Shown: piece after piece, positions 22,374-34,070 of the stretch | Position numbering within the stretch: position 1 is the first letter of the stretch | How the letters are laid out: the number at the start of each line of letters is the position of its first letter | DNA from: Forficula auricularia | Taxonomy: Eukaryota; Arthropoda; Insecta; Dermaptera; Forficulidae | Reading direction: 5' to 3' | Length of the DNA: 64,000 nucleotides | NCBI GenBank assembly: GCA_024734495.1 | Contig: JALMQS010000880.1 | Location: forward strand, 62,001 to 126,000 | Notes under the pieces: generated by a model | The model's input: the letters and a program-made list of their open reading frames with translations, nothing else | Database searches by the model: none | Told to the model about the DNA's origin: nothing | Position numbers and translations under genes: made by a program

Positions 22374-23222
22374 TTTACTTTATCCAATGCGAAGCATGGG
22401 GAAGTATTGTAATCGGTCTCGCGGCAAACGTGACTTTAAAGGGTCCTCAGGCAAAGACTTCGGAAACCATGGTGTCAATTAAAGTCACAAATTGTAGTAT
22501 TCAATTAGGTCGAATTTTAGCACGTGACGGTTTTGCCAAAAATTACATGGGGTCTCGTCGAGAGGCCAAAAAGTGCGGTTTTTACTTTATCCAATGCGAA
22601 GCATGGGAGAAAGTATTGGAATCGCTCTCGCAGCAAGCGCGACTTCAAATGGTCCTCAGGTAAAGACTACGGAACCCATGGACTCAATTAAGGTCACAAA
22701 TTGAAGTATTCAATGAGATTGAATTTTAGCACGTGACGGTTTTGCCAAAAATTACCTGGAATCTCGTCGAGAGGCCAAAAAGTGCCATTTTTTTACTTTA
22801 TCCAATGCAAAGCATGGGTAAAGTATTGTAATCGCTCTCGGGGCAAGCGTGGCTTCAAAGGGTCCTCAGGTAAAGACTACGGAAACCCATGGACTCAATT
22901 AAAGTCACAAATTGTAGTATTCAATTAAGCTGAATATTAGCACGTGACGGTTTTGCCAAAAATTACATGGGGTCTCGTCGAGAGGCTGCCAAAAGTGCGA
23001 TTTTTACTTTGTATCCAATGCAAAGCATGGGTAAAGTATTGTAATCGCTTCTCGGGGCAAGCGTGGCTTTAAAGGGTCCTCATAGGTAAAGACTACGGAA
23101 CCCATGGACTCAATTAAAGTCACAAATTGTAGTGATTCAATTAGGTTGAATTTTAGCACGTGACGGTTTTGCCAAAAATTACAAGGGGTCTCGTCGAGTA
23201 GGCCAAAAAAGTGCGATTTTTT
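22374..23222. repeat. Four tandem ~208-bp units
   Basis: The anchor tatccaatgc occurs at 22381, 22588, 22799 and 23012, giving periods of 207, 211 and 213 bp. Each unit contains aagcatggg, gtaaagactacgga, tagcacgtgacggttttgcc and ctcgtcgagaggcc. Single reversed units lie at 16745-16960 and, degenerate, at 11915-12085. Confidence 0.85.
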
Positions 23223-24686
23223 CATTTAGTGCGTGCGGATGTATGTATGGATGTATGTTATCGTTTTTTTGGCCCACGATTTTTTCCACACCGTTGCACT
23301 GATTGAAATGAAATTGAAAACCTACCATTAGTTTAACAAAATGAAGCGCTGATTAGTTTTTGGTACATATCGGTCCACAAACATTAGTACTTTATTTCAG
23401 TACTTTTTTAGTTTTTTCTAAATATCTTGAAAATGACTTAACCAATTTTGATGAAATTTAATATCCTAATTAAGCACCTTGGGGACCACAAAAAAGGTTA
23501 AATAAAGTTTTTAGTAAAATCATATTTTAAAGTACTTTACTCTATAGTAAAATAGTACTTTTTTTTAATTTTAAATTCTTTAAAATTTATTCATTTGATC
23601 GTTTTAATTATAGCTCATTTAGCCTTGCTTAAGTAAGAATGGATAGGCTTCTCTCTGTGAAATGCTAAAAATTTGGGAGGAATTTTTATGAGTAACCATA
23701 GCAACTGCGTTGTTTTCTTATCCGTTACCATTGCTGACGACATGGAGGAATCGACTTTAAAATCAAAAATAGCGATTGATTCTCATCTAGTACTTGAGGA
23801 ATAATCATTCTATATTGGATTTTTGACGTTTCGGTTTTTATTAGTAACCATTGCTGAAGACATAGAGAAATCGATTTTAAACCAAAAATAGCGATTGATT
23901 CTCATCTAGTACTTGAGGAATAATCATTCTATATTGGATTTTTGACGTTTCGGTTTTTATTAGTAACCATTGCTGAAGACATGGAGGAATCGACTTAAAA
24001 TCAAAAATAGCGATTGATTCTCATCTAATACTTGAGAAATATCGATTCTATATTGGATTTTTGACGTTTCGGTTTTTATTAGTAACCATTCCTGAAGACA
24101 TAGAGAAAACAACTTTAAACCAAAAATAGCGATTGATTCTCATCTAGTACTTGAGGAATAATCATTCTATATTGGATTTTTGCCATCAAAGAATTTAGTC
24201 TTTTTGATTTTAAGTCGATTCTTCCACGTTTTCAGTAGAGGTTGCCATTAATAGTCAAAACATCAAAAATGGAATGCAATAAGGTTATTCCTCTAGTATT
24301 AGATAAGAATAGATCGTTATTATTTATTTTAAGTCGATTTCTCCATGTCTTCAGCAACGGTTACCAATAATAATCGAAGGGTCAAAAATCTAAGGTAGAA
24401 TTATTATTCCTCAAGTATTAGATGAGAATCAATCGCTATTTTTGATTTTAAGTCGATTCCTCCATGTCTTAAGCAATGATTACCAATAATAACCGAAATG
24501 TCAAAAATCCAATGTAGAATTGTTATTCCTCGATTGTTAAATGAGAATCGATCATTATTTTTGAATTTAAGTCAACATGAACTGCAAATTGCAAGTGATA
24601 TCTGATTTATATAAAGGAATAAACATATTAATATTTCAAATGAATTTGGATAAAGTTTAGCAACGATCCGTTGCGGTTTATTTCAT
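22374..24686 (-). repeat. Large composite repeat element, best copy
   Basis: Order on the plus strand: four tandem ~208-bp units, a 470-bp linker from 23222, about four ~119-bp units in one orientation (23700-24190), about 3.5 in the opposite orientation (24190-24600), then a terminal segment ending in gcaacgatccgttgcgg. The terminal segment, linker and both unit types recur together at 16216-16960, 24687-25690 and 31960-33725, so they form one family. No open frame of substance is present; the element is non-autonomous or satellite-like. Confidence 0.7.
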
Positions 24687-25690
24687 TTAGTGCGTGCGGG
24701 TGGATGGATGGATGTTACCGTTTTTTGGCCCACGATTTTTTCCACACCGTTGCACCGAATGAAATGAAATTGAAAACCTACCATTATTTTAACAAAATGA
24801 AGCGCTGATTAGTTTTTGGTACATATCGGCCAACAAACATTAGTACTTTATTTCAGTACTTTTTTAGCTTTTTCTAAATATCTTGAAAATGACTTAACCA
24901 ATTTTGATGAAATTTAATATCCTAATTAAGTACCTAGAGGACCACAAAAAGGTTTAATAAAGGTTTTAGTAAAATTATATTTTAAAGTACTTTACTCTAG
25001 AATAAAATACTAATTTTTTAATTTTTTATTTTAAATTCTTTAAAATTTATTCATTTGATCGTTTTAATATAACTTATTTAACCTAACTTAAGTAAGAGTG
25101 GATAGGCTTCTCTCTGTGAAATGCTATAAATTTGGGAGGAAATTTTATAAGTTACCATAGCAACTGCTTTGTTTTCTTGTCATTTCCTTTGCTGAAAACA
25201 TAGAGGAATCGAGTTAAAATCAAAAATAGCGATTGATTCTCATCTAGTACTTGAGGAATAACCATTCTATATTTGATTTTGGACGTTTCGGTTATTATTG
25301 ATAACCATTGCTGAAGACATAGAGGAATCGAGTTAAAATCAAAAATAACGATTGATCTACTTAAAATCAAAAAGACTAAATTCTTTTTTGGTAAACAGCT
25401 CAAGCTTGAGTTGTTAACATAAAAAAATTTAGTATTTTTGATTTTAAGTCGATTCCTCCACGTTTTCAGTAGAGGTTGCCATTAATAGTCAATACATCAA
25501 AAATGGAATCCAATAGGGTTATTCCTCTAGTAGTGGATAAGAATCCATAGTTATTTTTGATTTTAAGCCGATTCCTCCATGTCTTCAGCAATGGTTACCA
25601 ATAATAACCGAAACCTCAAAAATCCAATGTAGAATTGTTATTTCTCAAGTATTACATGAGAATCAATCGCTATTTTTGATATGACTATGA
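24687..25690 (-). repeat. Second composite element, directly abutting the first
   Basis: Starts with the same linker (catttagtgcgtgcggg..., cacaccgttgcac) as 23222. It continues with about two ~119-bp units in one orientation (25170-25375) and about 2.5 in the other (25420-25690). The 208-bp units and the far terminal segment are missing. Confidence 0.65.
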
Positions 25691-26075
25691 CTTGTCTAAA
25701 GCATTCTTAGTTATTTCCGATCTTATATATTGAGAGTTCTTAGAAATGGTTAAGTCCAAATATTCCCGAATCATCTTAATTTATTCCTTTTTTGTTCCTC
25801 AGCGAGAACAATTTTTCTTGGACTAAAACTCGTCTGAACTTGCCTTTGGCATTGAAATGGAGATATACCAGGCAGGGATTTCAAACCTTCTATCTGCATC
25901 CTTTTCGGAAAATCATTTATTTTAATTGCCCCTTGAAACTATGAAACAATTTCATTTCGAGAACCAATATACGAGTACTTGTCTAAAGAAAAAATGGTTT
26001 TTATAGAAATATTTAAAATAACGGATAATAATATGAAAATTTTAAAGATCCTCCTGAAATTTTGAAAATATTTAT
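25683..26075. repeat. Duplicated flanking segment
   Basis: Matches 31525-31915 at many blocks (cttagttatttccgatct, tatattgagagttctta, aaccttctatc, catttcgagaaccaat). Both copies border a composite element, so the segment may be part of the same family or a shared insertion target. Confidence 0.55.
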
Positions 26076-26239
26076 GAAAATACTTTAAATGTTTGAAATT
26101 TTAGAGATACGCGGCATCAACAGCATCCATGGACCTCACGATGGAAATCTATGGCCATGTTATTTGTTAATGAGCATACACTCCTATTTTACTTTTTTTT
26201 TGTACTTGTTTATTATTTGTTAAATTGTTGTAGTTAATT

Positions 26240-26362
26240 TGTATTAATGTTTGTTAATGTATTGTAGCTAGATTGTATTGATGTTTGGAGGCCCTACCAC
26301 CGAGGACTTGTGCCTCTAAGCAGGTCGAGGAATAAAGATTTATTTATTTATTTATTTATTAG
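26240..26362 (+). mobile_element. LINE-like 3' end with (attt)n tail
   Basis: The segment ggccctaccaccgaggactt through gtcgaggaataaagattt ends in a (attt)n tail at 26337-26361. An AATAAA followed by a simple (ATTT)n tail is the usual form of non-LTR 3' ends. No coding part is recognisable upstream. Confidence 0.4.
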
Positions 26363-28380
26363 TGTACTAGCAATAATAATCAATAAAAACAGGAAAAATA
26401 ATAAGGTATGTGTCTATTGTAGGAATAACACACGAGAGAAGTGTATATTCAAAAGTTAATTTAGTTACTTTAATACTAGAACAACATTCTTATTGATATT
26501 TATACTTGAGGCGTTAGAATCAAAACCCACTAAATCAAAAATTTTCAAGATTCTTTTTTTTTGGTGATTTTTTTAGAGTCCAATCAGTTTATCTATCTAG
26601 AAGCAAAAGGATTTGATTCAAAATCCGCTAGATCAGTAAGAATATCGCTTTCAAAGTTCGGCCTTCCCATCAAAACATTAACAATTTCAATGTTTATTTG
26701 CTCTTCTGAAAAATTTTGTAAAATTTATTTGTCGGGTTTTGATTCTGTTTAGAATTGAGTAATTGTCAAAACATCTTTTCACTGCGTCAAATTAGAAATA
26801 AATCGAATCCACTTATTCCTCAATTTGGTTATTTCTATGATTTCCATAAACTGCGATTCCACAAATTCTTTCAGCAATCCTACAATCTCCAATCCTCAAG
26901 TCTTTTATGAATTACACGTAAACTTCAATTAATGCTATTTGAGTAGATTACATGGCAGAAGAAAAATACTTGGATAATACGATAATAATATTCAATTTTT
27001 AAAATTATATATTAATTATTTCGCAAATAAAACAAAAAAATCGTAATTACAAATAAATTGCTTATAAATGTTTCCGGCTTAGTAAAACTGTAAATAATGT
27101 TGAATGTGTTATTTTTAGCTCAAGAAGTTAACTAATGATTTTAAAGAGATTGCAAATACCAAAGTAAATTAGCTATGAAGGAAATAAGATCTGCAAATAA
27201 GATAATATGTATATGAATTAATTATTTTTTTTCTATCATTTACATTATAAAAAAACTTAACATAATTCATTTTAATATCTCCATTTCCATGGTCTTTTTT
27301 TAAAGAAAAAATGTTGCCTGACAACAGAACATCATCATCATCATCTTCTTCCATTCTACTATTAAGAGTGTAATGTTTTTGTAAGGTAGAAAAATTTACC
27401 AATGCTCTTTAGCGATCCTTTAGGGCAGAATATTAAGCTTTAATCTGACGATATTTGAAATTAGACTTTGAAAAAGATGAGGATTCAACTAATTATTAAA
27501 ATTTATTAAAAATGCAATAATTAAGGGCATCTAAATGCATCTACCGATGGGCTATAGTGGTTGCAATTTGGGTCTTCTGGTTTACAGACCTACATTCAAA
27601 AGTCATTTTTTCATTTATTAGGGCAGGGGGAAATTTCAGAAAAAAAAAATGAAAATTGAAAATTGATCAAAAGTGTATACCAGTGTTGTTAAAGAAACAT
27701 TTTTAGAAACATCTAGTTACAAATATAGATGCTCTATAAAATTTAGTGAACGCGGTGTTGGTTTATAGTGAAACATTGTTAAAATTAAATTAGGTTGGAG
27801 TTGGTGGTGTTTCACAAGGAGAAAAATTAAAATACAAATATTTTTTAGTTTACTCTATATATTAGATAGATGCTCTAGCAAAAATGTTTCAGTTTACTAA
27901 TACAAAGATGTCTACCGAATTTCAGCTCATAGGCTACCTTTAAATATAGCTCAACACCAATGTTTCTAATTTTATGTATTTCTGAACTATTTGTTATAAA
28001 GCTACAAATCCCGAAATCTAATCAATATTATTCATTCTAGAAATTTCAAATATTTTGGCACCAGAATAAACTTTCTATGACTTTTTGTTTTTGAGCTATT
28101 GTTTATAGCTGAATCCAAACAGAGACACAGATAGAAAAAAATGAATTTTCTTTGTTTCAAACTTTTCTGAGAAAAAAATTCTGGCATTTCAATACTTCGC
28201 CTCGCCCAGCAAACAGGTGGAAGTAATTTCTAATTTACTATACTATAATTATCCCTGAAATAAATTGAAATATATTTATCTATACTAAATTAGCCATCTA
28301 AATCAATTTTCTTTCTGATAGACTCAAAGTCTTTAAAAAAATTGAGTTTTTTTTATTATTAATTTATTGTGAAAATGTAC
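26363..28380. other. AT-rich DNA, no gene recognised
   Basis: Only short unsupported open frames. 27980-28120 belongs to the dispersed family noted near 4600. Confidence 0.35.
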
Positions 28381-30640
28381 GTAAACACATTGGCGGATTA
28401 AGAGTATTTGAGGCGCTGGGCAGTCCTTTATTTTCACCCCCCTCTTCCATACATTATTTCTTTTTAATATAAAATTTTTAAATGAAAATTTTAAGTAAGC
28501 AAAGATTACGATATTTAATTATAATATATATTTAAGAAAATTGTTGATTTAGATTTTAGGGGTAGATATTATGGGTTGTTTACCTTTGGATGACTTCTCG
28601 TTCTCGCCGATGTTGCTTCAAGCCGTTCTTGACACCAAATGAAGCGAGAAATAAGAATTGAAGGAAACCCATTGCTGATAAGATAATCCGCTGGGCCAAT
28701 ATTCCCTGAAATATTTCGATAGGTAAATTCTCCAAATACATTTATTTTCCCATTTATCATTCTTTTATTATAAAAATGTAATGAAAGAGACTATTTAAAT
28801 ATTAATAGAGTATAATTTATAAAGATAACTCTTTATCATAATTTTTGCGAATATATCAGGTTTTCACTCAATAAATAACATTTTTTTTCATATAATTATA
28901 ACAATTTATTAAATGTTCTTCGGGAATATAATTCCTCAGTGCTTAACATTTTTTTCTTTTAATAAACCATTTATCTTCAAAAACTTATAATTTTCTTGAT
29001 AGGCATGAAGTAAATTCCTTGATTACTTAAATTGATTCAGAGTCATCATATTTTTCTTTTTAACTAAAAAAAAATCGCTAAGTAAATAAATTATTATATT
29101 ATTTTTCAAAGCCTTCCCATTTGGGATTCCATTTTGAAAACAAATAAATAAATGGAGGCAATAGTGAAATTTTTTAAGATTCGATAAGCTTTCACAAATT
29201 TCAGATGGGTGTGGAAGGAGTGGAAATTCACACAAATATGGGTTAAAACTGTCGTATTAATCAATTTAAATATATGTAATCACCTATTCAAAATTTATTT
29301 TTTGATTTAACTAATTATCTTGTCATTTTCTTAATTTTGCTCTCTGCAAATTTTAATAAACTAATTGGAGGAAAAGTGAAAACATTTTTAGGAGCCTGTA
29401 CAGTGTTTGGGTAGTTGTTTGGGAAGATACACGGGTACAGTTCATTAATACAAATATGCGTGCATTAAAGCTCATTAGCAATTCGACAGCTCCCCATGAG
29501 ACACTTTGATTGATTCTGATTTTCTGCAGGGTTGCCCACAGGTGGGGGTTAAGACGCAGAGTGCGTCATTGAAATTTCTGGGGGGGGAGTGTTGAAAATT
29601 GTTTCAAAATTAGCATTATATACTAAAAATTAAAACGGTCAAGTTAATAACTTCAACAGAAATTAATAAAAACCTCTTCTTATTCTTTAGAAATGAATAA
29701 AATATAATTTACAAGGGAGGTTACTTTTCATGAAATGGGTGGGTCATGAAGGTTGGGCAGGGGTCGGGAACCTGCGGCTCTTTGCTGAAATATGTGCAGG
29801 TATTAAATTTTTAACAAAAATCTGCTGTGTAGAAATTTGCTTATTTTGGGTCTCTTTTCAGCAAAGGGGGGTAAGTTCGCACCTCTTTTACTCGATCATT
29901 ACTGAACAGAGAAAAATAATGATTTTTCTCCGCATTTCAGATATTTCTAAACAAGATAAGCAAAAAATTTTTAAATAATTCAATACTACTGTTCGCCTTA
30001 CTAAAGGACTTGTGACGTCAGAATTCTCGTTCACTGCACACTGGATTTCCGAAACCCTATTAGATTAGAGGGACAAAGCAGCCTTATAAAATGTGTACAA
30101 ATTTTTATATATACAATTTCACTGTAGGAGCTAGATGAGAATCGACTAATTTCCTTTCCTTCTCTCCAATCCAATTGGCTCTCTCTAGATATTTGAAGAG
30201 ATTATGTGGACAAAGAGGCTAAATTACTGCCATGAATAATAGTAGTTGAAGCACTTGCTGAATGCCTCTTATTAACGGGAAGTCTTGGTCATTTTTTTCA
30301 TTCCTATTGAATTGCAATAAATATGGATCGGATTTAAAAAATATAACTTTCTATAATCTAATCATCAAGAAATTTAAATAGGTAGATAAAAATTTGATTG
30401 AGAATAATATTAATCAAAGTCATAGTATTTTATGGTGGAAAGTATATATAATTAAGATTAAATCATTTATAATTAAATTTCTTCTTAATATAACGAGTTT
30501 TTAAATAGCTTATAGCGATTATCTGAGGTATGATACTAGATATTAAAGAAGTTTTTTTTAATATTAACTTATTCCAATATCCCTTTCTTCTTTTTAAATT
30601 TATATTTTGATTTCACCTACAGAATAAGAGTAAAAAGGAA
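28381..30640. other. AT-rich DNA with DNA-transposon end fragments
   Basis: At 28389-28430 attggcggattaagag...gaggcgctgggcag resembles a common DNA-transposon terminus. At 29759-29783 caggggtcgggaacctgcgg has the form of a hAT left end, but no matching right end was found. No gene is supported. Confidence 0.4.
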
Positions 30641-30650
30641 ACATTTCTTC

Positions 30651-30921
30651 CTTCACAAAGAGAAACAAAGAGGATGCAAATAAACATACACACATATATA
30701 TATCGAGATGATATATCTGTATATAAATTATTTATTTGTTTGAGACTATAGATTCAAAGACTTGGTCTTCATCATCAGTCTTTCTTCAATTATAAATGTT
30801 TTTCATGGAGTCAATATCATATGGATATTGAAAACTTGGTGTTCCTTCGTCACTGCTGTTTGGCTAGGAAAATGTTTATTTGCATCAAGCAGAGGACAAC
30901 CTCTTTGTTTCTCTTTGTGAA
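30651..30921. mobile_element. Palindromic element with a hammerhead relic
   Basis: Outer inverted arms: 30652-30687 (cacaaagagaaacaaagagg, atgcaaataaacat) against 30871-30920, which has an extra insert caagcagaggacaac. Inside, on the minus strand, lies a decayed hammerhead core. Confidence 0.6.
30740..30795 (-). ncRNA. Degenerate hammerhead motif
   Basis: Minus strand: CUGAUGA 30778-30772, extra U at 30771, stem II pairing (GAAGAC with GUCUUU, loop CAA), GAA, then U where A15.1 should be, C-UAUA-G, and UC ending at 30744. The A15.1 change breaks the first pair of stem III. The CUAUAGUCUC tail matches the copies at 54.9 and 56.4 kb. Confidence 0.5.
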
Positions 30922-31959
30922 TCAATAACTCTGCTATTCTCGGCAAAACAAAAACTTTTCAATTATTTCTTCCTTCGATCTATGTAAAATTTTGGAAATT
31001 ATTCCAATTTTTAATGCCTTTTTTCTCGGAAGGACATTTATGTCAAACTTTGTTTGTGACCTATATACTCAGTTCAATCCATTACCGTATGTTGAAATAA
31101 TTAATTTCCTAAAAGCTTGCTTGCATTAAAGATGCTACTAAAAAAAATGAAGGTCAAACTATCGAAACTAGAGTATTTTCATAATATATATCATTGGCGG
31201 TTGATGACTTTTCAAACAGGGGATGCTGTCCAAAAAAAGTAACCTTTTGAATTATTTTAATTTTCGCTTTTTTTGCAAATTTCTTCGAATCCGTCATCAT
31301 TTTCGTTATTTTTCAAATTTAACATTAGATTTTTTTAAAATATATTTTGCGACCTTCGCCCCGAACGGATACTGTTTTGTGTGAGTGACGGTAGGAGTCA
31401 GAAATTAAATCTTGTGACTTAAACTCCACAGTCCTTGAGATGGAAATTGACGATCTTCCACAAAGAATCAGCCTGTCCTATAAGAAAATCTCAAATTTCT
31501 CCTAATTCTCTTGATAAAAGCAAGCTATGACTCGCCTATAGCACTCTTAGTTATTTCCGATCTTATATATTGAGAGTTCTTAGTAATGGATTAGTCCGAA
31601 AATGCTCGAATCATCTTTATTTATTCCTTTTTTTTGTATTATTACTATTTTAATATTTCCTCAGGGAGAATTTTTATTCGACTAAAACTCGTCTGAATTT
31701 GTCTTTGACATGCTTGAACTGGAATACATACTGGACTTCAAACCTTCTATCAGCACCCTTTTCGGAAAATCATTCATTTTAATATGGAACATTTTATTTC
31801 ATTTCGAGAACCAATATGTACTTTTCAAAACAAAAAATGATTTTTATAAAAATATTTGAAATAACAGATAATAATTTGAAAATTTTAAAATCCTCCTGAA
31901 ATATTGAAGTCGATATTTTATGAAAAGAAAGAAGAGATAAGAAATAATTAATTTATAAA
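30922..31959. other. AT-rich DNA with repeat fragments
   Basis: Holds the DNA-transposon-like terminus at 31196-31242 (compare 22288) and the duplicated segment 31525-31915 (compare 25683). No gene. Confidence 0.4.
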
Positions 31960-33725
31960 AGTTAATAAAAATAAACTGCAGCGGATCGTTGCTAAACTTT
32001 ATCCAAATTCATTTGAAATATTAATATGTTTGTTCCTTTATTATTAATCAGATATCACTTGCAATTTGTAGTTCATATTGATATTAATTCAAAATAATTC
32101 TCATTTAAGAGTCGAGGAATAACCATTCCACATTGGATTTTTGACATTTCGGTTATTATTATAACCATTGCTGAAGACTATAGAGGAATCGACTTAAAAT
32201 CAAAAATAGCCATCGATTCTCATCTAATACTTGAGGAATAACAATTCTACATTAGGTTTTTGACGTTTCGATTATTATTGGTAACCATTGCTGAAGACAT
32301 GGAGGAATCGACTTAAAATCAAAAATAACGATCGATTCTCATCTAATACTAGAGGAATAACCTTATTGCATTCAATTTTTGATGTTTTGACCATTAATGG
32401 CAACCTCTATTGAAAACGTGGAAGAATCGACTTAAAATCAAAAAGACTAAATTCTTTTTTGGTAAACAACTCAAGTTTTTTTTTTATTTTAAGTCGACGA
32501 TTCTTCAACAGAGTTCATTGGTCAAAGTCAAAAAAATGGAATGCAACAAGGTTATTCCTCTAGTATTAGATAAGAATCGATCGTTATTTTTGATTTTATG
32601 TCGATTCCTCCATGTCTTCAGCAATGGTTACCAATAATAATCGAAACGTCAAAAACCTAATGTAGAATTGTTATTCCTCAAGTATTGGATGAGAATCGAT
32701 GTCTATTTTTGATTTTAAGTCGATTCCTCCATGTCTTCAGCAATGGTTACCAATAAAAACCGAAATGTCAAAAATCCAATATAGAATGGTTATTCCTCAA
32801 GTATTAGATGAGAATCAATCGCTATTTTTGGTTTAAAGTCGATTTCTCTATGTCTTCAGCAATGGTTACCAATAAAAACCGAAACGCCAAAAATCCAATA
32901 TAGAATGGTTATTCCTCAAGTATTAGATGAGAATCGATGGCTATTTTTGATTTTAAGTCGATTCCTCTATGTCTTCAGCAATGGTTACTAATAAAAACCG
33001 AAACGTCAAAAATCCAATATAGAATGGTTATTCCTCAAGTATTAGATGAGAATCAATCGCTATTTTTGGTTTAAAGTCGATTTCTCTATGTCTTCAGCAA
33101 TGGTTACCAATAAAACCGAAACGCCAAAAATCCAATATAGAATGGTTATTCCTCAAGTATTAGATGAGAATCGATGGCTATTTTTGATTTTAAGTCGATT
33201 CCTCCATGTCTTCAGCAATGGTTACCAATAAAAACCGAAATGATCAAAAATCCAATATAGAATGATTATTCCTCAAGTACTAGATGAGAATCAATCGCTA
33301 TTTTTGGTTTAAAGTCGATTTCTCTATGTCTTCAGCAATGGTTACTAATAAAAACCGAAACGTCAAAAATCCAATATAGAATGATTATTCCTTAAATACT
33401 AGATGAGAATCAATCGCTATTTTTGGTTTAAAGTCGATTTCTCTATGTCTTCAGCAATGGTTACTAATAAAAACCGAAACGTCAAAAATCCAATATAGAA
33501 TGATTATTCCTCAAGTACTAGATGAGAATCAATCGCTATTTTTGGTTTAAGATCGATTTCTCTGTCTTCAGCAAAGGTAACGGATAAGAAAACAACGCAG
33601 TTGCTATGGTTACTCATAAAAATTCCTCCCAAATTTTTAGCATTTCACAGAGAGAAGCCTATCCATTCTTACTTAAGCAAGGCTAAATGAAGCTATATTA
33701 AAACTTTCAAATGAATAAATTTTAA
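31960..33725 (+). repeat. Composite element with opposed 119-bp arrays
   Basis: The terminal segment (ctgcagcggatcgttgctaa) is followed by about three ~119-bp units in reverse orientation (32080-32450) and about nine in forward orientation (32470-33590), then the linker end (gttgctatggttactca, acagagagaagcctatcc). In the forward array the anchor tattcctc occurs at 32552, 32672, 32791, 32910, 33029, 33147 and 33267. Two short open frames here are repeat by-products. Confidence 0.75.
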
Positions 33726-34070
33726 AGAAGTAAGTGACATTCTAATAATTTTTATTTTTATTTTCCATTATCCTTGGCCTGCCTTCTATCAATTCTCTTT
33801 TGAAATTTTACGAGTCCGTCTCTCTCCAAAAGAAAACAATTATTTCTTTAAAATTAGAGTCTCTCAGAGTGGATCAATTTAGATAAAAAAAATGTCCATT
33901 TCAGAACTTGTTAAGCATAGCATAAAAATCATTTTTTCAGAAAAAAACTACCTCACCCTTAAAGTAAAGGGTACAAGTGGTATTAAATTTGGACCAAAAG
34001 TTTACTTATCCGTTGCTTGCTAATTCCTAGCTTAAGTTTCAAATTAAATGACTTACTTATGCTGAGATGA
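33726..34070. other. Short spacer, no gene
   Basis: About 33775-33830 (tggcctgccttctatc, agtccgtctctctcc) matches the right flank of the ribozyme palindrome at 42.1 kb (ggttgccttccat, agtccgtctctctcc), which suggests the end of the same element family. Confidence 0.4.

Noticed and set aside
32470..33590. CRISPR-like array
   Set aside because: Units are contiguous ~119-bp tandem repeats without unique spacers, occur in both orientations, and the genome is eukaryotic.
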